DNA of 64,000 bases from Gymnothorax reevesii (taxonomy: Eukaryota > Chordata > Actinopteri > Anguilliformes > Muraenidae), in contig CM056583.1 in the NCBI GenBank assembly GCA_029721435.1, positions 51,873,620-51,937,619 on the forward strand. Reading direction: 5' to 3'. The position numbers and the translations under genes were made by a program. This document shows, in pieces, positions 1 through 13,349 of this stretch (positions are counted from its first letter, which is position 1; the number at the start of each line of letters is the position of its first letter). The notes beneath the pieces were generated by a model that worked only from the letters and a program-made list of their open reading frames with translations, was not told the DNA's origin and searched no databases.

Positions 1-468
1 AAGTTGATATATTATGGATTGCCTGTGTCTGGGTAACGAGCTATGACAATTTTTTTGTAATGATTTCGCTATAATTTTGATATTAATTGCAAATGATAGC
101 AGCTCTGCATGTGTTTCTTTGGGATTGAATAAAAACAGGGGGACAGGAATGACAATTTTGAAATATGAATCGCATGGCAACGGTATTGAATCACTGACAT
201 ATTTTAATGAACGAGATGGAATATGATATCATCCTGTTTATTTTTTCCTGCATTAAATGTGCAAATGTACTGTACTGGATTTATTCCTCCGGTTTAAGAG
301 TGTTGACGCCAAGAAAGATTTTCCCACAAGATGCACCTTTCTTTTTATCGGTTTTATTTTAACTGCAATTTTAATGTTAAAAGTTAACACTTAATTTGTT
401 GGGATATGACTGGAGAATGGAGACAGCTCTCTTGATACTGAATATGCGCTTGCCTCTCTATCCGACAG
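1..468 (+). other. mctp1: mctp1 intron, 3' part (upstream exon lies outside the window)
   Basis: This is AT-rich noncoding sequence ending in a polypyrimidine stretch and a CAG acceptor at 466-468, immediately before the first recognisable mctp1 exon. I see no other exon or repeat in it. Confidence 0.7.
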
Positions 469-588
469 CTCTTTGTCCTGGTCGTGTGGAATTTCGAGCT
501 CTATATGGCACCGCTGAGTCTGCTTTTGCTGCTGGCCTGGAACTACTTTCTCATTGCCTCAGGGAAGGACACAGGACAGGGCGATGTG
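469..588 (+). CDS. mctp1: mctp1 exon encoding the first C-terminal transmembrane segment
   Basis: The exon is 120 nt, phase 0 at both ends, with a CAG acceptor at 466-468 and a GTGAGT donor at 589. It reads LFVLVVWNFELYM, then a leucine-rich hydrophobic run, WNYFLIASGKD and a short polar end. This matches the first of the two membrane segments that close the MCTP family (several C2 domains followed by two membrane spans; Ca2+-binding proteins linked to ER and vesicle membranes and to synaptic function). The C2 domains lie upstream of the window. MCTP1 is preferred over MCTP2 because of the final exon (44452-44523). The hydrophobic stretch is read directly; family and paralogue assignments come from recalled family sequence. 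Confidence 0.93.
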
Positions 589-3500
589 GTGAGTGACCCT
601 GTGGAAGTGGCCCAAGAACACAAGTGCCCAGTGGAACTGTACGTACGTTCTCAGAAAAGTGAATTCCCCTCTTTTTTGCGGGATGATTAGTAAACAAAAT
701 GGTTTTTACCAATTACACAGTAATTTCTGTTTGAGATTCATCATTTCTAATCCACTAGTTCATCCTGTTTGTCTCAGGTTCAGGCATTTCATTACTACGG
801 ATCTTTAAAAATAAAAATTAAACATTTTTTTAAAAATACAGCTTGTTGCAAAATATAGGTGTTTTATTTTGTTGGCCTATGAAATTTATGAGTCAGCCAA
901 AATGTAATTTAAACTGCTGCATATAATTCAAAGTTTCTGAGTTTCCATCGGATAAAAAAAATCATGCAGAGTTTTTAAAAGTGTGTCTCACATGTCAGAA
1001 AAAAACCATATTCCAATAGAGCAAATGCAGTGGATGAATTGGAAGATAGAATGAGTCGGAAAAAACTTAAGTGGAAGTCTCATCTGATTTGTAAGTTAAT
1101 GTTAACATAATAATTTCGAAGAATTTGTGCTGTACTTAGATGACAACCTATGTTAGAGTTGCACAGATCTTTATTGATTCTATGACTTCATAAAATTTTA
1201 TCGCTGAAAATCAGTTAAACAGCAGAATATTTCACTGAAGCAATTTAAAGTTATTGATATTCCAGAAGGACAAAATAACTCGCCAGGAGAAATGTGTTGA
1301 GAAGTCTTTGAGTTGAAAGTCTCCTCGTCTCCCGCAGGACCTCACCCTTGCTCATCCTTCATGGCCCTTTCTTTCACTTGCAGGCTGGCAGTTCCTCTTG
1401 CTAGCTTTTTATTCACAATGTTGAGCTATGAATTTAGTTCCAATTTTGACTAGTAGAGACTCGAGGAAAATTTTTTTTTGCGCAAAAAAATGTGTGTGGC
1501 TGTGAGAAGTAAGTGGAGACAAGCTGATGAAATGTGAGCTGAAATGAATGATAATTGAGACACGGGGTGTTTGCCAAATGCTAAATGCTGCAGCAGTTGT
1601 GACAGTGACCTGGTATGTTCTCTCAGTTATGAGCGTAGGACGGCTCTGAATTCTTTGGCCCTGCATTCGACGCATGAGGCATTTTAATTGGGTGCCCTTT
1701 GGTCCATGGAATATGAGTGCTGTCATTGGCTACTGATGGCCCAGGATTCTGTAGATCTCATTGATAATCAGTGCTGCCCGGACTCAAGGCCCTGGAATCA
1801 TAGCTGCAGGCGGCCGCTGTTATGAATTGATCCATGTGACACATCTTCAGTGTTGTACTGTGAGTGAGGAATCGCACAGCTTTTGGCGGGGGTGGTAAGA
1901 GAACGTCCGGCTGGCCGCATACTATCACAGGCCTGTGGACATGGACCGTCAGTATCTCTGTCCAGACTCCTGTATGTTATTCTTTCAGTCCTGGCGAAAG
2001 ATGGGTCATTCAGAACGCACGCACGCCGTCACCTGCCAACATTTCGCAGTTCTCACTGCAGCCTGTAAGAGGAGACATAGTTCATAAAAAGAAAAATCAC
2101 AACAAAATTTGGACTGGATTACATGCATTATACACCACTGCTCAAAAGTTTGGTATCACTCGTAATTTTCACAAAGATTAAATGGGAGAAACTTTGTAAA
2201 AGTGAGACAATGACCCAAAATAAAATTCCAAATTCTGCTGGGACTTGTAATGACACAGTGCTGAGTAGAGTTAAACCTCGTAGATGTAATGGGCACAGCT
2301 GAATTATGTTTTGTGAGAGACACACATACAATAGGAAATATTGCAGTCTGGGTGAAGATTAATTAAGAATGATACCTTAATAATAAAACCTTGTAACAAT
2401 AAATGAATACTTTTAAGAGAAATTTTAAAAGTAAAAAAAAAGTTTAATGAAGTATGCAGTACATACATTTTTTCTATTTATAGTTCTCATCATTTAAGAC
2501 ATCATTAACCTGAGAATGATGCAAAGCTGTATCAAAAAAAAGTTTTCAGACTTGTTTATTTTTAAAAGTTTTTTTTTTAACTTTTAAATTGTTACCTTTT
2601 TTTGATAGTAATTTGTTGCCACAAAATTGTATTTTTAAATGTATACCAAAACCTCTCCTTCTAATATTACCTAAGTAAAATTAAAATCCTGAATGCCTAA
2701 AATCTGCAAAACAGTGGCTAAATTTGGGATGCTTTAATAATAAATCACTAAACTACTTAACTCTTATTTATTATTTGCTCCCAGTCACTTGAAATACTCG
2801 ATAAGACATCTTAAAATACATTTTGGTTCTGTGTAATTTTCTTTTATTCAGACACTTACTGCATATAACAGCAAGAACTTCTTTGATGACACGTGATTCT
2901 TAACGTTTTGGTGTTGTGTGTTGGTACAAGCATATTTTATATGGGTTACAGAAAATAATTAATTTATTCATCAAAATGTATTTTGAAAATCAATTTTTTT
3001 AATTAATGTGCGTTTATAACACTAGCTTTCAACCCTTCTTGAAAACTGATATATATTTATTTTCCATGGCAGTTTTTATGTCCAAGCCGATGAGTTTTGC
3101 TTTGCCAGGGTCCAGGTGGTGGGGATGGTGTGAGGTTTGGAGGGGTGGAAGTGGTTGGGGTGAGATTTAGTGCACTATAAGAAGTGAAATATAATTAGAT
3201 AAATTCATTGTAATAAAGCAAATCAGAACACAAACTAATCATTTAAGAAAAAGACTGCTGTAGTTTGTGGGAGATTGAGAAATGGCGACATCTTTACAGA
3301 GCACAAATGTTCAGGTTCGCTTGAGATTCGATCTGGGGCATTGGTCGGCGCCGATGCACCTCTCTGATTCCTCCGGCCCGTTGTTCTGTGATTCGCTGGG
3401 CGCTTTGCTACTCAACGCAGGATGCAAATCACCAGAGCCTGCTCTGCGTTATGGGTACCTTTGACGGCGGATTGACAGGGAGACTTGTTTTTCTGAGTAA

Positions 3501-3889
3501 TTAAATTAAGTTGGGCGAGGGGAGGGGAGGCGGTGGAGGATGAATGTACTGTGAATCCCTGATTGGAGATCAGATATCTCTTCTGGACGAAAGATGAACA
3601 GTGAGAGCACAGGTAGGCAGTTCAGTCTTAGACCGAGCCATGAAATAACCTCTCACTGATTCCTATAACACATTTGCATTATTCCACAATCTTCATAACA
3701 GGCCTTGTGATAAAATGATAAATTAAAAGATGCGCATAGAGTGCTTTTTATTGGCTGTAAATTAGACAGACCTGCAGTGAGGAACCTGCTTACTGCAAGA
3801 TCGAGTTCATTGCATGAACTTGAAGGGTTTGATGTGAGTGTTTGTGGGCTCCTGTATGAGGACTCAGACTGTGGGTAGAAACAATGCTC

Positions 3890-4515
3890 CTCCGCCTCAT
3901 GTCTCTCGCGGAGCCAACTGCTGTTCGCCGAGCGCGGACGCCTGCTTCCATCCGACAGGGATCAAATTTGGATCGAGTTTACGCACAGTTGCGGTAAATC
4001 CCTCGGCACATGCTCAAAAACCCTCCAGGTGCTGCGAGCTCCGCACCTCTCATCCTTCAGACCGAGAGCGAGAGAGAAGGAGAGTACGAAAGACCGCGAG
4101 TGGGAGGAAGAAATAAAGAGAGGATAAGAAATTCTGCTCCGTCCCTTAGGCTGTTCATCTGGCCTGTAAAACATCCAAATATCAGCATCTGTGCGCATGA
4201 GGCTGGCGGACAACGTAAATTACATTATGACCCCGTCCCCACCCCCCCACCCCCCCCCCGTCCCCCTCCACCACCGTTCGCAGAGCCGTCTTATTTGCAG
4301 AAAATGTTTCCACTTTGCGGCGACGCATGTGGCGGGACGCGGTTTCACTTTCTCGCTCCTTTGAGGTGAGGCTGGGATGGTTTTCTCTGGCTTGGATGGC
4401 TTCTATTCTTCGCCTCCCCTGAAACACCCTGCGGACAGCGCCTCTGAACAACATGGTGCTGCTTTCCAGGCGGCGGGATCAGCGGAAAGCCCCGGTCTCC
4501 GGAGAGAGAGCATTC
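3890..4515. promoter_or_regulatory. CpG-rich block inside an AT-rich mctp1 intron; candidate CpG island or alternative promoter
   Basis: CpG dinucleotides are frequent here (for example at 3907-3990, 4080-4105 and 4255-4345, and again at 4430-4505), while the surrounding intron is strongly AT-rich and CpG-poor. The block also has a C-tract around 4240-4275. A smaller CpG-rich patch lies at 3282-3470. This composition is typical of an unmethylated regulatory island, but I see no TATA box or clear first exon. A GC-rich old repeat is an alternative. Confidence 0.3.
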
Positions 4516-6169
4516 TCATATCCAGGGCATTTCAGGAAACAAATGTGCGTCTTTTATCAAGTCCCCATTGTTCTCTCATTAACAATTTGTAAATAAAGTA
4601 TTTTAGGGTGAGCTGCCTGGCTTTGACCTGCTTTTTTTCAAGGCCTACAGCTGTCTTTTCCCTCCCCGAGACCAGTTGTATGAAAATGTACAAGCAGCTT
4701 TATGAAGACATGGGAAAGCAATGGAAGGCAGGTATAAAGTAAATGGAAACTATGCAAAACTATGGATCTAACGTGTCTCACCTCCGTGGTGTGGAACCCT
4801 TAGGTGTTATTTTTTTAACCATCCTTTTGTAATCTTGCTAAACATGGCTGCTTGTAGGTCTTGTATGAGAGCTGCTCCAGCTCCCAGTGGGCGGTTGAGG
4901 CAGATGGATACGCTGATTTGGTTGATCTCTGGAGGGCTTTGTGGGAAGGAAGTTCTGCCAGGCCTACGAGCTGCCCCTGGCTAACCGCTGTCTAGATCTG
5001 ATGCTCTCCAGATGTTGTGCAGGTGGTAATTACAGAGCACCTACTGTCATACACTCGCAAAATAATGATGTCTGTTTCAGTGCAGAGGGTGCAATGAAGG
5101 CCAGTTATGTGAAATTTATGTCACTATCCGAACATAAAGGGCAAGATGGAGGAGGGCACATAGCTAGCATTCAGCCCAGTGGCCTTTAAAATATCTTTTC
5201 CTCAAAGGACACTTGGTAAAACAGATAGGCCAATGTCTGATGCTTATTTGGAATCCACATTTCTTTAAGTGAACTCAATGAGGAATTGCAAACTCGGCCC
5301 CAAGCCCCCCCCCAAAAAAATGAAATCATTGCAATTCATCAGTAGCAATAGGAATTTTTTTACTTGCAGTCTCATGCCAGAGCTGCATAGTGTGCATGGT
5401 TTTACGGAGGCGAGTCCTCGGTTAGAATGAGCCCTTCTTAGAAAAGTATTTGCCCTTTTCCTGATGTCATTGCATATTTGTCACATGTAATGGTTTCCCA
5501 TCTTCAGACAGAATATAATATTAGATGGAGGTAAACGGTACAATCACATTCTTAAAAAGAATTATTTGTTTAATTTAAAAGCAATTGCATCATTGACAAT
5601 ATCCACCATTTAACTAAATATATCAGTCATTAGATTCAAATGATGTAAGTTGGCCAAGTTATAGTGGGTCTAGCCCTGTTGAACTGAACTTCACTAAAGC
5701 TATACTGAGTAAAATTACTATTACTTATTTACTAAACGCACTGATATAATCCCCAAAACTTTTGGTGTAATGTTATATGCACAGATGAGTCAGTGGTGAA
5801 ACTTTTTAGATGGCGTGGGTCCCCTTAGTGTCTGACTAGAAGCTGATGACTGGATCTTTTGCCAGTTTTGAAGGAACCATGAATTCTGTGTACCAGAAAA
5901 TTTTGCCCAGCCATCTGTCTATGAGGTGTCTGTGAAGTTTTGTCATTGGGTTTTGTCGTAGAACAATGATCCAACACATAAATGCAATCCCTTATTTGAA
6001 TGGCTTAGTAGAAACAAATAAAATTTTTTGAAATACTCTATCTGTGGCTCCCAAACACAGGTCCATGGAGCTGTGTTGATTCCTTTGCAACACGTCTTTT
6101 GGTCCCCTGCATTTACAGTTTTTCATTGTAGAGTTAAGAATTTTTAAAAAGTGCGGCATAGTTGCCATT

Positions 6170-6568
6170 TTAACCCACAGAGTGCTGATAATAAATTTTC
6201 AAAAAATTTGAAAATCTTTTGCTGTTGAAAACCTATCATGTGGCAACTCGTTTAAAAGCCCCTTTGCATAGAAAGTGACGTCGGCGTCCGTAAATTCTGA
6301 AATTTAATTCTGTAATTGAACTTCCAAATGTCTTGCTTCACTGGAATAATTTTCCACAGTCTCTGTGACACATACTGAGATATGAAGCCTATGAGGCTCA
6401 TGCATAACAGAAAAACATAGGCTTAATTTGTATTCTGCGCAAAGGGGTTAAAAGAGCTCCCCTGCTGTAGCTCTTTTAAATAAGTCGAAACATTATAGGT
6501 TTTTAACAGCATTGAATGTGATATTTACATCACTGAGCAAGACTATTTGTATTTAGTGCTCCAAGGGT
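6170..6568. repeat. possible small nonautonomous DNA element (MITE) with TTTAACCC-type ends
   Basis: The left side has TTTAACCC near 6172 and the right side has AAGGGTTAAA near 6560, roughly inverted. A further GGGGTTAA end lies at 6445. It shares the 24-nt-class string around 6228-6252 (GTTGAAAACCTATCATGTGG) with the small element at 16221, so both probably belong to one family. The ends are diverged. Confidence 0.4.
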
Positions 6569-7941
6569 TAAATATGTGGTAGTCCTGGAGATTTTGAGGC
6601 CCAGAGTTTCTGATACACTGGCTGAAAAACTGAAATGCTGGTCTGGTCATAGTCCTGGCTTAAAGCTGAGATCAGCATCTCAGCCTCAGAATCCTGTCAT
6701 TAGGTCTGAAATATGACAGGGTGCAGGGTCAAAACTCAAACGCAGGCTGAGGCACTGTTCTCAGGTTATATCAATACTCTTGCTCAGGCACTCCAGATTG
6801 ATAACACGCAGGAGAAATGCAGTGCAATAGGGGCGATCCTAATCAGAGTTTCAGAACAGTCCAATAGTCAGTTACCATGAAGTTTGGCTCTAAAGCCAAG
6901 GAATATGAACAATCAAAAAACCAGGAGGCAATCTGAGGTAACAAAAGATCGATCGCACATAAGGGACTGAACTAAGTTGGAAATTGAAAACAGAAAATAA
7001 ATTGTGACCAAGGAATTGTTGGAATCAAAGAATGCTTGTTGATGAACACAGGGAAAGCTGTCTAACAAACTTGCGATTTGGGCTAAGCAGGAAGTGCAGA
7101 ATAGAAGGTAGGTGAGTGACTGATTACATGGATAACAGGAGTGAGTGAGCTGATGAGATGTGCAGGGAGTGGTTACAGGGAGGGTGTGGTTACAAACAAG
7201 GAAATGAGTGAACTAATGAACACACAGGGGAGGATGAGGGTAAGAGTGAAAACACAAAGCATGTGGCGTATGACAGGAAAAGAACTGTCTAATACAGGGA
7301 ACTGCTAAAATGAGACAACGAAACATGAAAAATAATAAATACATGGAAAAATCTGAAGCAGTCATTACATTACAGGGTCAAGTGCAAACAAATTAATGCA
7401 GCTCCGCAAGGGCTGTGCTGAAATTCTACCACAGCAGTATGAAAGGCTAATATCAAAATATAGAGTGTGTTTAAGTGTAGCTATAGCTGCGAAAGGTTGC
7501 ACAACCCAGATCACAGTATGGCTTCAACACTGGGATTGTAGTTGTATCGTTACTGTTATGAAGAGGGAACTGTATTCGCCTGAAGTGACACTGCCCCTGA
7601 ACTCTCTGATCCGCGAGAAATCAGCATTTACATAAGAGGCTTATTCCAACCCTAGTGCCCCCACTGACAGAGAGCAGGGAAAAGCTTTTGTCTGAGGAGT
7701 AACGATATTCCAGAGTCATGGCAGAGTTACAGAAAAGACTGATTCTGAACAGAAGTCTTTATCGGCCTGTTTCGGCCTGTTTTATAGCGTTTGTGTGGTG
7801 CCCAAGGTTTTGTGTAAACAGCCTCAGTTATTGGACCTGCCCTTGACAGTAAACATGACCTGCGGTGTTCCCAAGTGGCACAAGTGGTCATGTGACCTTG
7901 ACCTTACTTCTCTGCACATTTCCAGTATGTCTAGTGCACGT

Positions 7942-7963
7942 TCTCTCTCTCTCTCTCTCTCTC
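7942..7963. repeat. (CT)n microsatellite
   Basis: About eleven uninterrupted CT dinucleotides in an intron. Confidence 0.95.
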
Positions 7964-8739
7964 ATATCTCTGTGGGTTGTGGCTGAAAAGACCGACTTTC
8001 ATCCGGGCTAAAACAAGCCTCTTTCCCGGGACCACTGATCCCCATAAGCTTCTATTGAAATGACTGTACTGGCCTGGTTAACAATCAGGGCAAGCCTATG
8101 ATCCCAGTGCCATCTCCATTACCATGATGAAGCCCTCTGAATGAGCAAAGCAAATTAATCCAACTAACGGCTTTATTTGCTGAATTTTGTCACTGTCAGA
8201 AGGTGAACTTCCATATGAATGTTGAATTGCTTGCTCCTTATTGGTTGAAGGGTTTGCAGTGCAGAGGTTGCTCATGACATGGGGTATTTTAAAAGGGTTA
8301 CCTGGTCTTTGAGCTTTTGTAAACCATTACCTGTATCCTGTAACCTGTTAGTAAGTAAACACTGGGCTTCTTGCGTCGAATCTGATGGTGAATACTAATT
8401 TTTTGAAGACACAGATGAGGAGTTTCTCTGCTTTAACAATAAAACAGTATGTGCATCTGTAGCTGTGAGTCCAAATCATCATCATCATAGAAAAGGACAT
8501 TTTTACGAGAGGGTAAAGCAAAGAGTTATTGCACTCAGTGCAGAGCTATAGATACTACCAATAGTAAATTACATGGCAGTGTCAGTAGCAGGCTCTCCTG
8601 GTCATTTTCAGCTTGATTGACAGTTGCACTGTCGAAAAAATCTCGCAAGAGCAAATGACTCCCTCTTTCTCGGTCTCTCCCCCTCTTCCCCCTCCCGCCT
8701 CACCTCTGTGTGTCTCTCTCACCCCTGTTTTCCTGACAG

Positions 8740-8796
8740 CAAGCGCTGGAAGACCTGTTCCAAGATGAGGATGAGGATGATGATAAAGATGACAAG
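8740..8796 (+). CDS. mctp1: mctp1 acidic mini-exon between the two membrane segments
   Basis: This 57-nt exon lies after a pyrimidine-rich CAG acceptor (8737-8739) and before a GTAATT donor (8797). Phase is 0-0. Its 19 residues are QALEDLFQDEDEDDDKDDK, the acidic loop found between the membrane spans of MCTP1. Because it is short and its length divides by three, skipping it would keep the frame, so it could be a cassette exon; that is inference. Its neighbour exons are 8.2 kb upstream and 24.6 kb downstream, and it was recognised by family similarity and splice sites. Confidence 0.92.
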
Positions 8797-10138
8797 GTAA
8801 TTACCCCTGCCGTGTGTCTGCCTGTAGCAATTCATCCTTCCAGCGAAACAGTGTAGAGCTCATCTGGGGCTAGTTCTTCAGAAACGCTGACTCCTCCGAC
8901 AGTTTCACACCTTGGACAAAACGCCATCTTTGTTATGGGAGGGGGAATGAGGGGAGTATTCGATCGATATCTTAGCCTTACCTCAATAAGCCTCATAGAG
9001 TTATTTTTACTGATTAAAAAGCAAAAAGTAGCTTCTTTTTTTTTTTGTAGGGAGGGGTCAACGTTATTTCACAAAATTTTCACAAAGCTAACACTGTTTC
9101 ACAGGTGAAGACATATGAGAACCCCATTGTCTCCCTCACTCAGCCAACCCCCCCCCATGCCAGCAAAACCAAGTGTTAATCTTCCCTACAGTTGTTGTTG
9201 AGGAGCACTGTGAAAGTAGCTATAAATCCTATTTCTTGTTATTGTCCTTTTTTTTGGCTTCCCTCCAGGAACAAAAATAATGTCCTCCACTTGATAGCTG
9301 TTCTGGAAGACAGCAGCGTTGACTATCGAGCACCGCTGTTAGTTGAATAATATGTCTGACCACTCAGCCATGTGTTCATACATCTTGTGAAATGACAGAA
9401 TTTTTTTTTGTTATAAGACACGATGCAAATGAATAACTGACTAAAAAGCATCAGGTTTGCAGTAGCAGTTGTTAATGTTGTAATATTATTTACTTCAGTC
9501 TTTCAGGAACAAGTGCAATGGATTTTGTTGGGTTTGGGGAAAAAATGTGAGGTGAAGAGCAGAGGTGGACAGGAGATGCATTATAGAGAAAACACATCCT
9601 CTTCGCCCCTCACAGCTGCCATACTAAACCAAAGAATAATTCAAGCCTGCCCTGACACCAAATTCCTCCTCAAATTTCCTCCATATCGTACTTCCAGAAG
9701 AGTTTCAATCTTCTTGCTAACAATTAAGCCAGAAAGATTTATTGGCATATATGGCAAATATAATGACTTTAGCACCTATGCCAACCTTAAAAAATATTAC
9801 TTAAATTGTGACTTTGTATGACTTTGTATGTATTATTGTCACTGGCTTTGGCATCTAAAATACCAATTTATAAGCTTTGCTAATTAGCTATATTTTGTAC
9901 AGAGCTCCACACTAAGAGTATCAATCAGACTTTGATAGAAATTTGAATATTCATCATGAATGATGGTTGCCTGTCGTGCACATATTGTTAGAAGAAGAGC
10001 AATATTGAGGTGGGAATATTCTAAGATCTGTGTCGATACACTTGGCAATCAAAAGTCTGCTGCTGCCTGAGGTACAAGGCTTTATGGTCCCCTTTTTCTC
10101 ATGTCAGGGAAATTGAATGTTTTGACAACAACGCAGGA

Positions 10139-10320
10139 ACAATTTAAGAGTTAGAATGCAAAACCCACAAAGTCCACTCAACCTTTTTTGTTTTAAATTG
10201 AGTTTTTTTTTACTCAGCATATTATTATGTATGAGTATTATGCTAAGTAAAAAAAAAAACTCAATTTAAAAAAAAAGAGCTTGAATGGACTGGGTTTTGC
10301 TTTCCAACTCTTCAATTGTT
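10139..10320. repeat. palindromic snap-back MITE
   Basis: Two arms of about 80 nt are inverted copies of each other with small differences. Each has a CAATT-(g/a)AGAGTT start, a GCAAAACCCA core, an AATTGAG segment with T/A runs, and ACT(C/T)AGCATA at the centre. The loop is only about 10-20 nt. The structure would form a long hairpin and is typical of foldback MITEs. Confidence 0.75.
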
Positions 10321-10765
10321 TTCATTGATGACATAATTCAATATTTGCTTCTTTAATCATTTATTAAGCAATTTAACAAAAATGAGTATATGAAATTAGA
10401 CGACATTAATCCAGAATATTGTTTCAATTGTACAAACAGAATAATTTTTTTATTCTTAATATCCCAGAAAATGTTGTGCTAATTTGATTCTATTTATGTG
10501 CATTTTGTGATTTTGTGGCTGCCCTTAAAGCTGGACTGAATTGGGGGGCAGCGGGGTAAAGGATCTAGCCACACTGAAAAGACTATTGCAGAATAAAAGG
10601 ACCCATGTCTATGCCTTGTTCTTGACGGAGTCTAACAACTGCTGGAATGCTTGCATACTTGCTGTCTTCACTGCTCAGAGGGAAATGACATGTTTGAACT
10701 GTGATATTTCCAATGGGTGTTTTTGAATTATGGTTTACGTGTGATATGTGCAGCGTGTTCATTAA

Positions 10766-12738
10766 CACCATTCTGCAGACATAGATGCCTGCGGACATAG
10801 AGCAGCTCTTTTCATGGAAGCAGTGGCACTATTCTATCACTAGATGGCAGCCCTGGATCAGTTATTGACTATTCACAAGCCAGCAGAGCTGGAACACAGT
10901 CTAGAATATTGTCGATTTCACTCCTATCCCTGTTTTTCAGGAGTTGCATGAATTAAACTCCTCAGCTAAGCCTGATGTGCAAACTGCTTAATATCCTTGC
11001 CCATAGTATCTATCCAGCCATTTATAAAGATGATCTCTTGCAACAAAAAAAAAAAATCATTGTCCCCTGTAGCAACCACTTCAGTTACAGTGACTCAATG
11101 GTATTCCAAGTAGTTAAAAAAAATCTGTTTCCTCAGGCAAAGATTCGCCATGGTATTGACACTACGTCATTCTACTATCAATTTCAGTCAAATCACATAT
11201 TAAAAATGCGTAATTCTTATCGTGAATTAACGCGCAGATATGTCGGTTGAAGAATTTAGCAGTCTTTTAGAGCCTCATACAAGCTCTGACGGAAATCTAA
11301 TCACTTTAATGGTGATTCAATGGTATCTGCGTGAAAGCCAAGCTGTAGTTCATGCCCACGTGAAATTCTCCTGGTAATTGCCAGTTAGTTGACATGATTT
11401 TTATCCAATTGCAGACAATAGAAGCTTTCCTCAGTAAGTAAAAGACATCAATTGGACCTTAAAAAACATATTAAAATACTTGCGTTATAGGGTTACATTG
11501 TATTGAATACACTTTACGCAGCTCAGACTGACGTGGTTGCATGGGGTAAAAAACCTCCAGAACTGAGCTGGAGAGCTGAGCTTATTGCAGGATGGAAATG
11601 TGATTCTGAGATGGAAAATAGCTGTTATTCTGAATGGAACAGACAGGAGGGCTGACTGCATTGATACTTTTGAGGAGCAGCTCAATAATTCTATTGAAAA
11701 GTGAGTAAAGCTGTCTTTGTATGGTGTAGCTCTATCTTACTTTTACCCTGCTAGCTAACTAGCCAGCTATTTCTTATTTTTGGTATACCACCGTGATCAC
11801 AGAGCTTGTTTGTCACACTGGTTAACAAAAGCGTAGTCGATACTGCAGTGTGCTGGCATTTTTCTTAACTCGGTGATCAGTTTTAGAATCTATACCACAC
11901 TCAATGAAATGGAATGCCTTGCATTTTCACTCTTTTAAAGTGCGAACAGCTATTACTTTGACCTGAGTTACACTATATTCCATAGAGGTTTACTAGCTTG
12001 CGTTTCGCTGGGATGATCAGAATTGTAAACAGTAAGCTTTCCGCCTGCGTGAACATTGTGACCTTAATATATGCTGTTCCTCTAATGGGCATGTGTGCTT
12101 GCTGACGCGGCTTTGTAGATAAATGACGAGACTCTGAACTTCATCATGGCGAAAAGGCATGTTTTTGGTTTGGAGAGGTCAGTGGTGACATTGATGTCCT
12201 GCTGCGCCTATATTGATAAACTCATGCCAAATTCAACCACAAAATCATCCATTCATATAGAACTTCATGAGTACAAAGCTGATTTGCATTAAAAATATGA
12301 TTATTTATGTAGTGAAAGTGCGCCATTTTCAAGGCTCTGGGAGTTTGGGGAGCCACCTGGATAGCTATCTGATTTGGCTATAAAAAGTGGATAATTTAAT
12401 ATTTCATGTTCAGATGAGGAGTACTTGTGGTCTAGGAGTTTATTATCCCAGAAATGTTTTGTTTTAACCCCCAGCCATTTTTCAATCCTCAGAATTATTT
12501 TTTTACAGTTTCAATGGTGAATTCTCATGAAGATTTTATGTTTGTAGCCCATTCTGTCTACCAAAATCATGAAAATAAACTAAAATATGATGAATATATA
12601 AAATATAATTCTAACTGCTATAAGTGTCTTTTCCGAGTTGAGCCACATTCGACCTCTTTATGAAGCTTAAATCTTGAATTATAAAGCATCAAATTGGGTA
12701 ACCCATAAAAAGCCAAATTTGGCTTCTGCGCAAAGGGG
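10766..12738. mobile_element. nonautonomous piggyBac-like element, copy 1 (about 1.97 kb)
   Basis: It is bounded by TTAA at 10762-10765 and TTAA at 12739-12742. The right end reads CTTCTGCGCAAAGGGG, the left end is a diverged CACCATTCTGCAG. A second copy (36898-38844) has the same order of segments: a GATCAGTTATTGA block, CTCCTCAGCTAAGCCTGATG, an ACGCGCAGAT block and a right portion ending AGCCAAATTTGGCTTCTG. TTAA target sites with CCC/GGG-starting ends are characteristic of piggyBac. No transposase frame is visible, so it is nonautonomous or decayed. Confidence 0.65.
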
Positions 12739-13349
12739 TTAAGAGTCCACTGCAATACTTTTCTAATAACTTGTCTTCAGTATGGTACAATACCGTTTAG
12801 TACAAATGGGTGGGGTTTTTTTAACTATGGTCAGAAGACAGCACATGCCCCTTGGATCTGATTTTGTGTGTCGCCCTCTGCACTTGGCAGCAGCTGGCAG
12901 CAGCCAGTAGGTTGTGCACTGATGACAAACACTGCAGACCAGAGGTTAGGAAGCAAGGCCAATACAAGTCAAAAATTTGGAGGCAACTTCAAGTTTCTGT
13001 TCACAATGAAATCTATGGATTTTGGGATGTATTTACTGCATGATTACAATTTTCTTTTTTTGATATGCACCTTTGTCCTCTATTTACCTTTAGGTACTGT
13101 ATACATTGATGTTACCAGACCATTGCTGAATAAATGTTAACAAAAGAAAGGAGGGGCTTAGTTTTTGGGTTGAGAAGATTTGCAACTGTCAAAACTTCAG
13201 TGAAAAAGCAAAAAACAAATCACAGTTTGCATTATTCACTTCATGTCAGGGTTTACAGCCTGGCAATCCGGCGGGCAATTGGACCATGGGCATAATAATA
13301 TTAGTTTATTACTATTTATTAATATTTTTTAATTTTATCAAAAAATTTG

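Larger units (their letters stand above)
589..8739 (+). other. mctp1: mctp1 intron (8.15 kb)
   Basis: The intron has a GTGAGT donor and a pyrimidine-rich CAG acceptor. It is AT-rich, with a CpG-rich block at about 3890-4515, a possible MITE at about 6170-6568 and a CT microsatellite at 7942. The rest (589-3280, 4600-6160, 6570-7940, 7965-8700) shows no exon or repeat family I can name. Short open frames there have no recognisable similarity. Confidence 0.85.

Noticed and set aside
1409..2181. 105-codon frames on both strands of the first intron
   Set aside because: No motif, signal peptide or codon bias is apparent, and they are not flanked by splice sites fitting mctp1.
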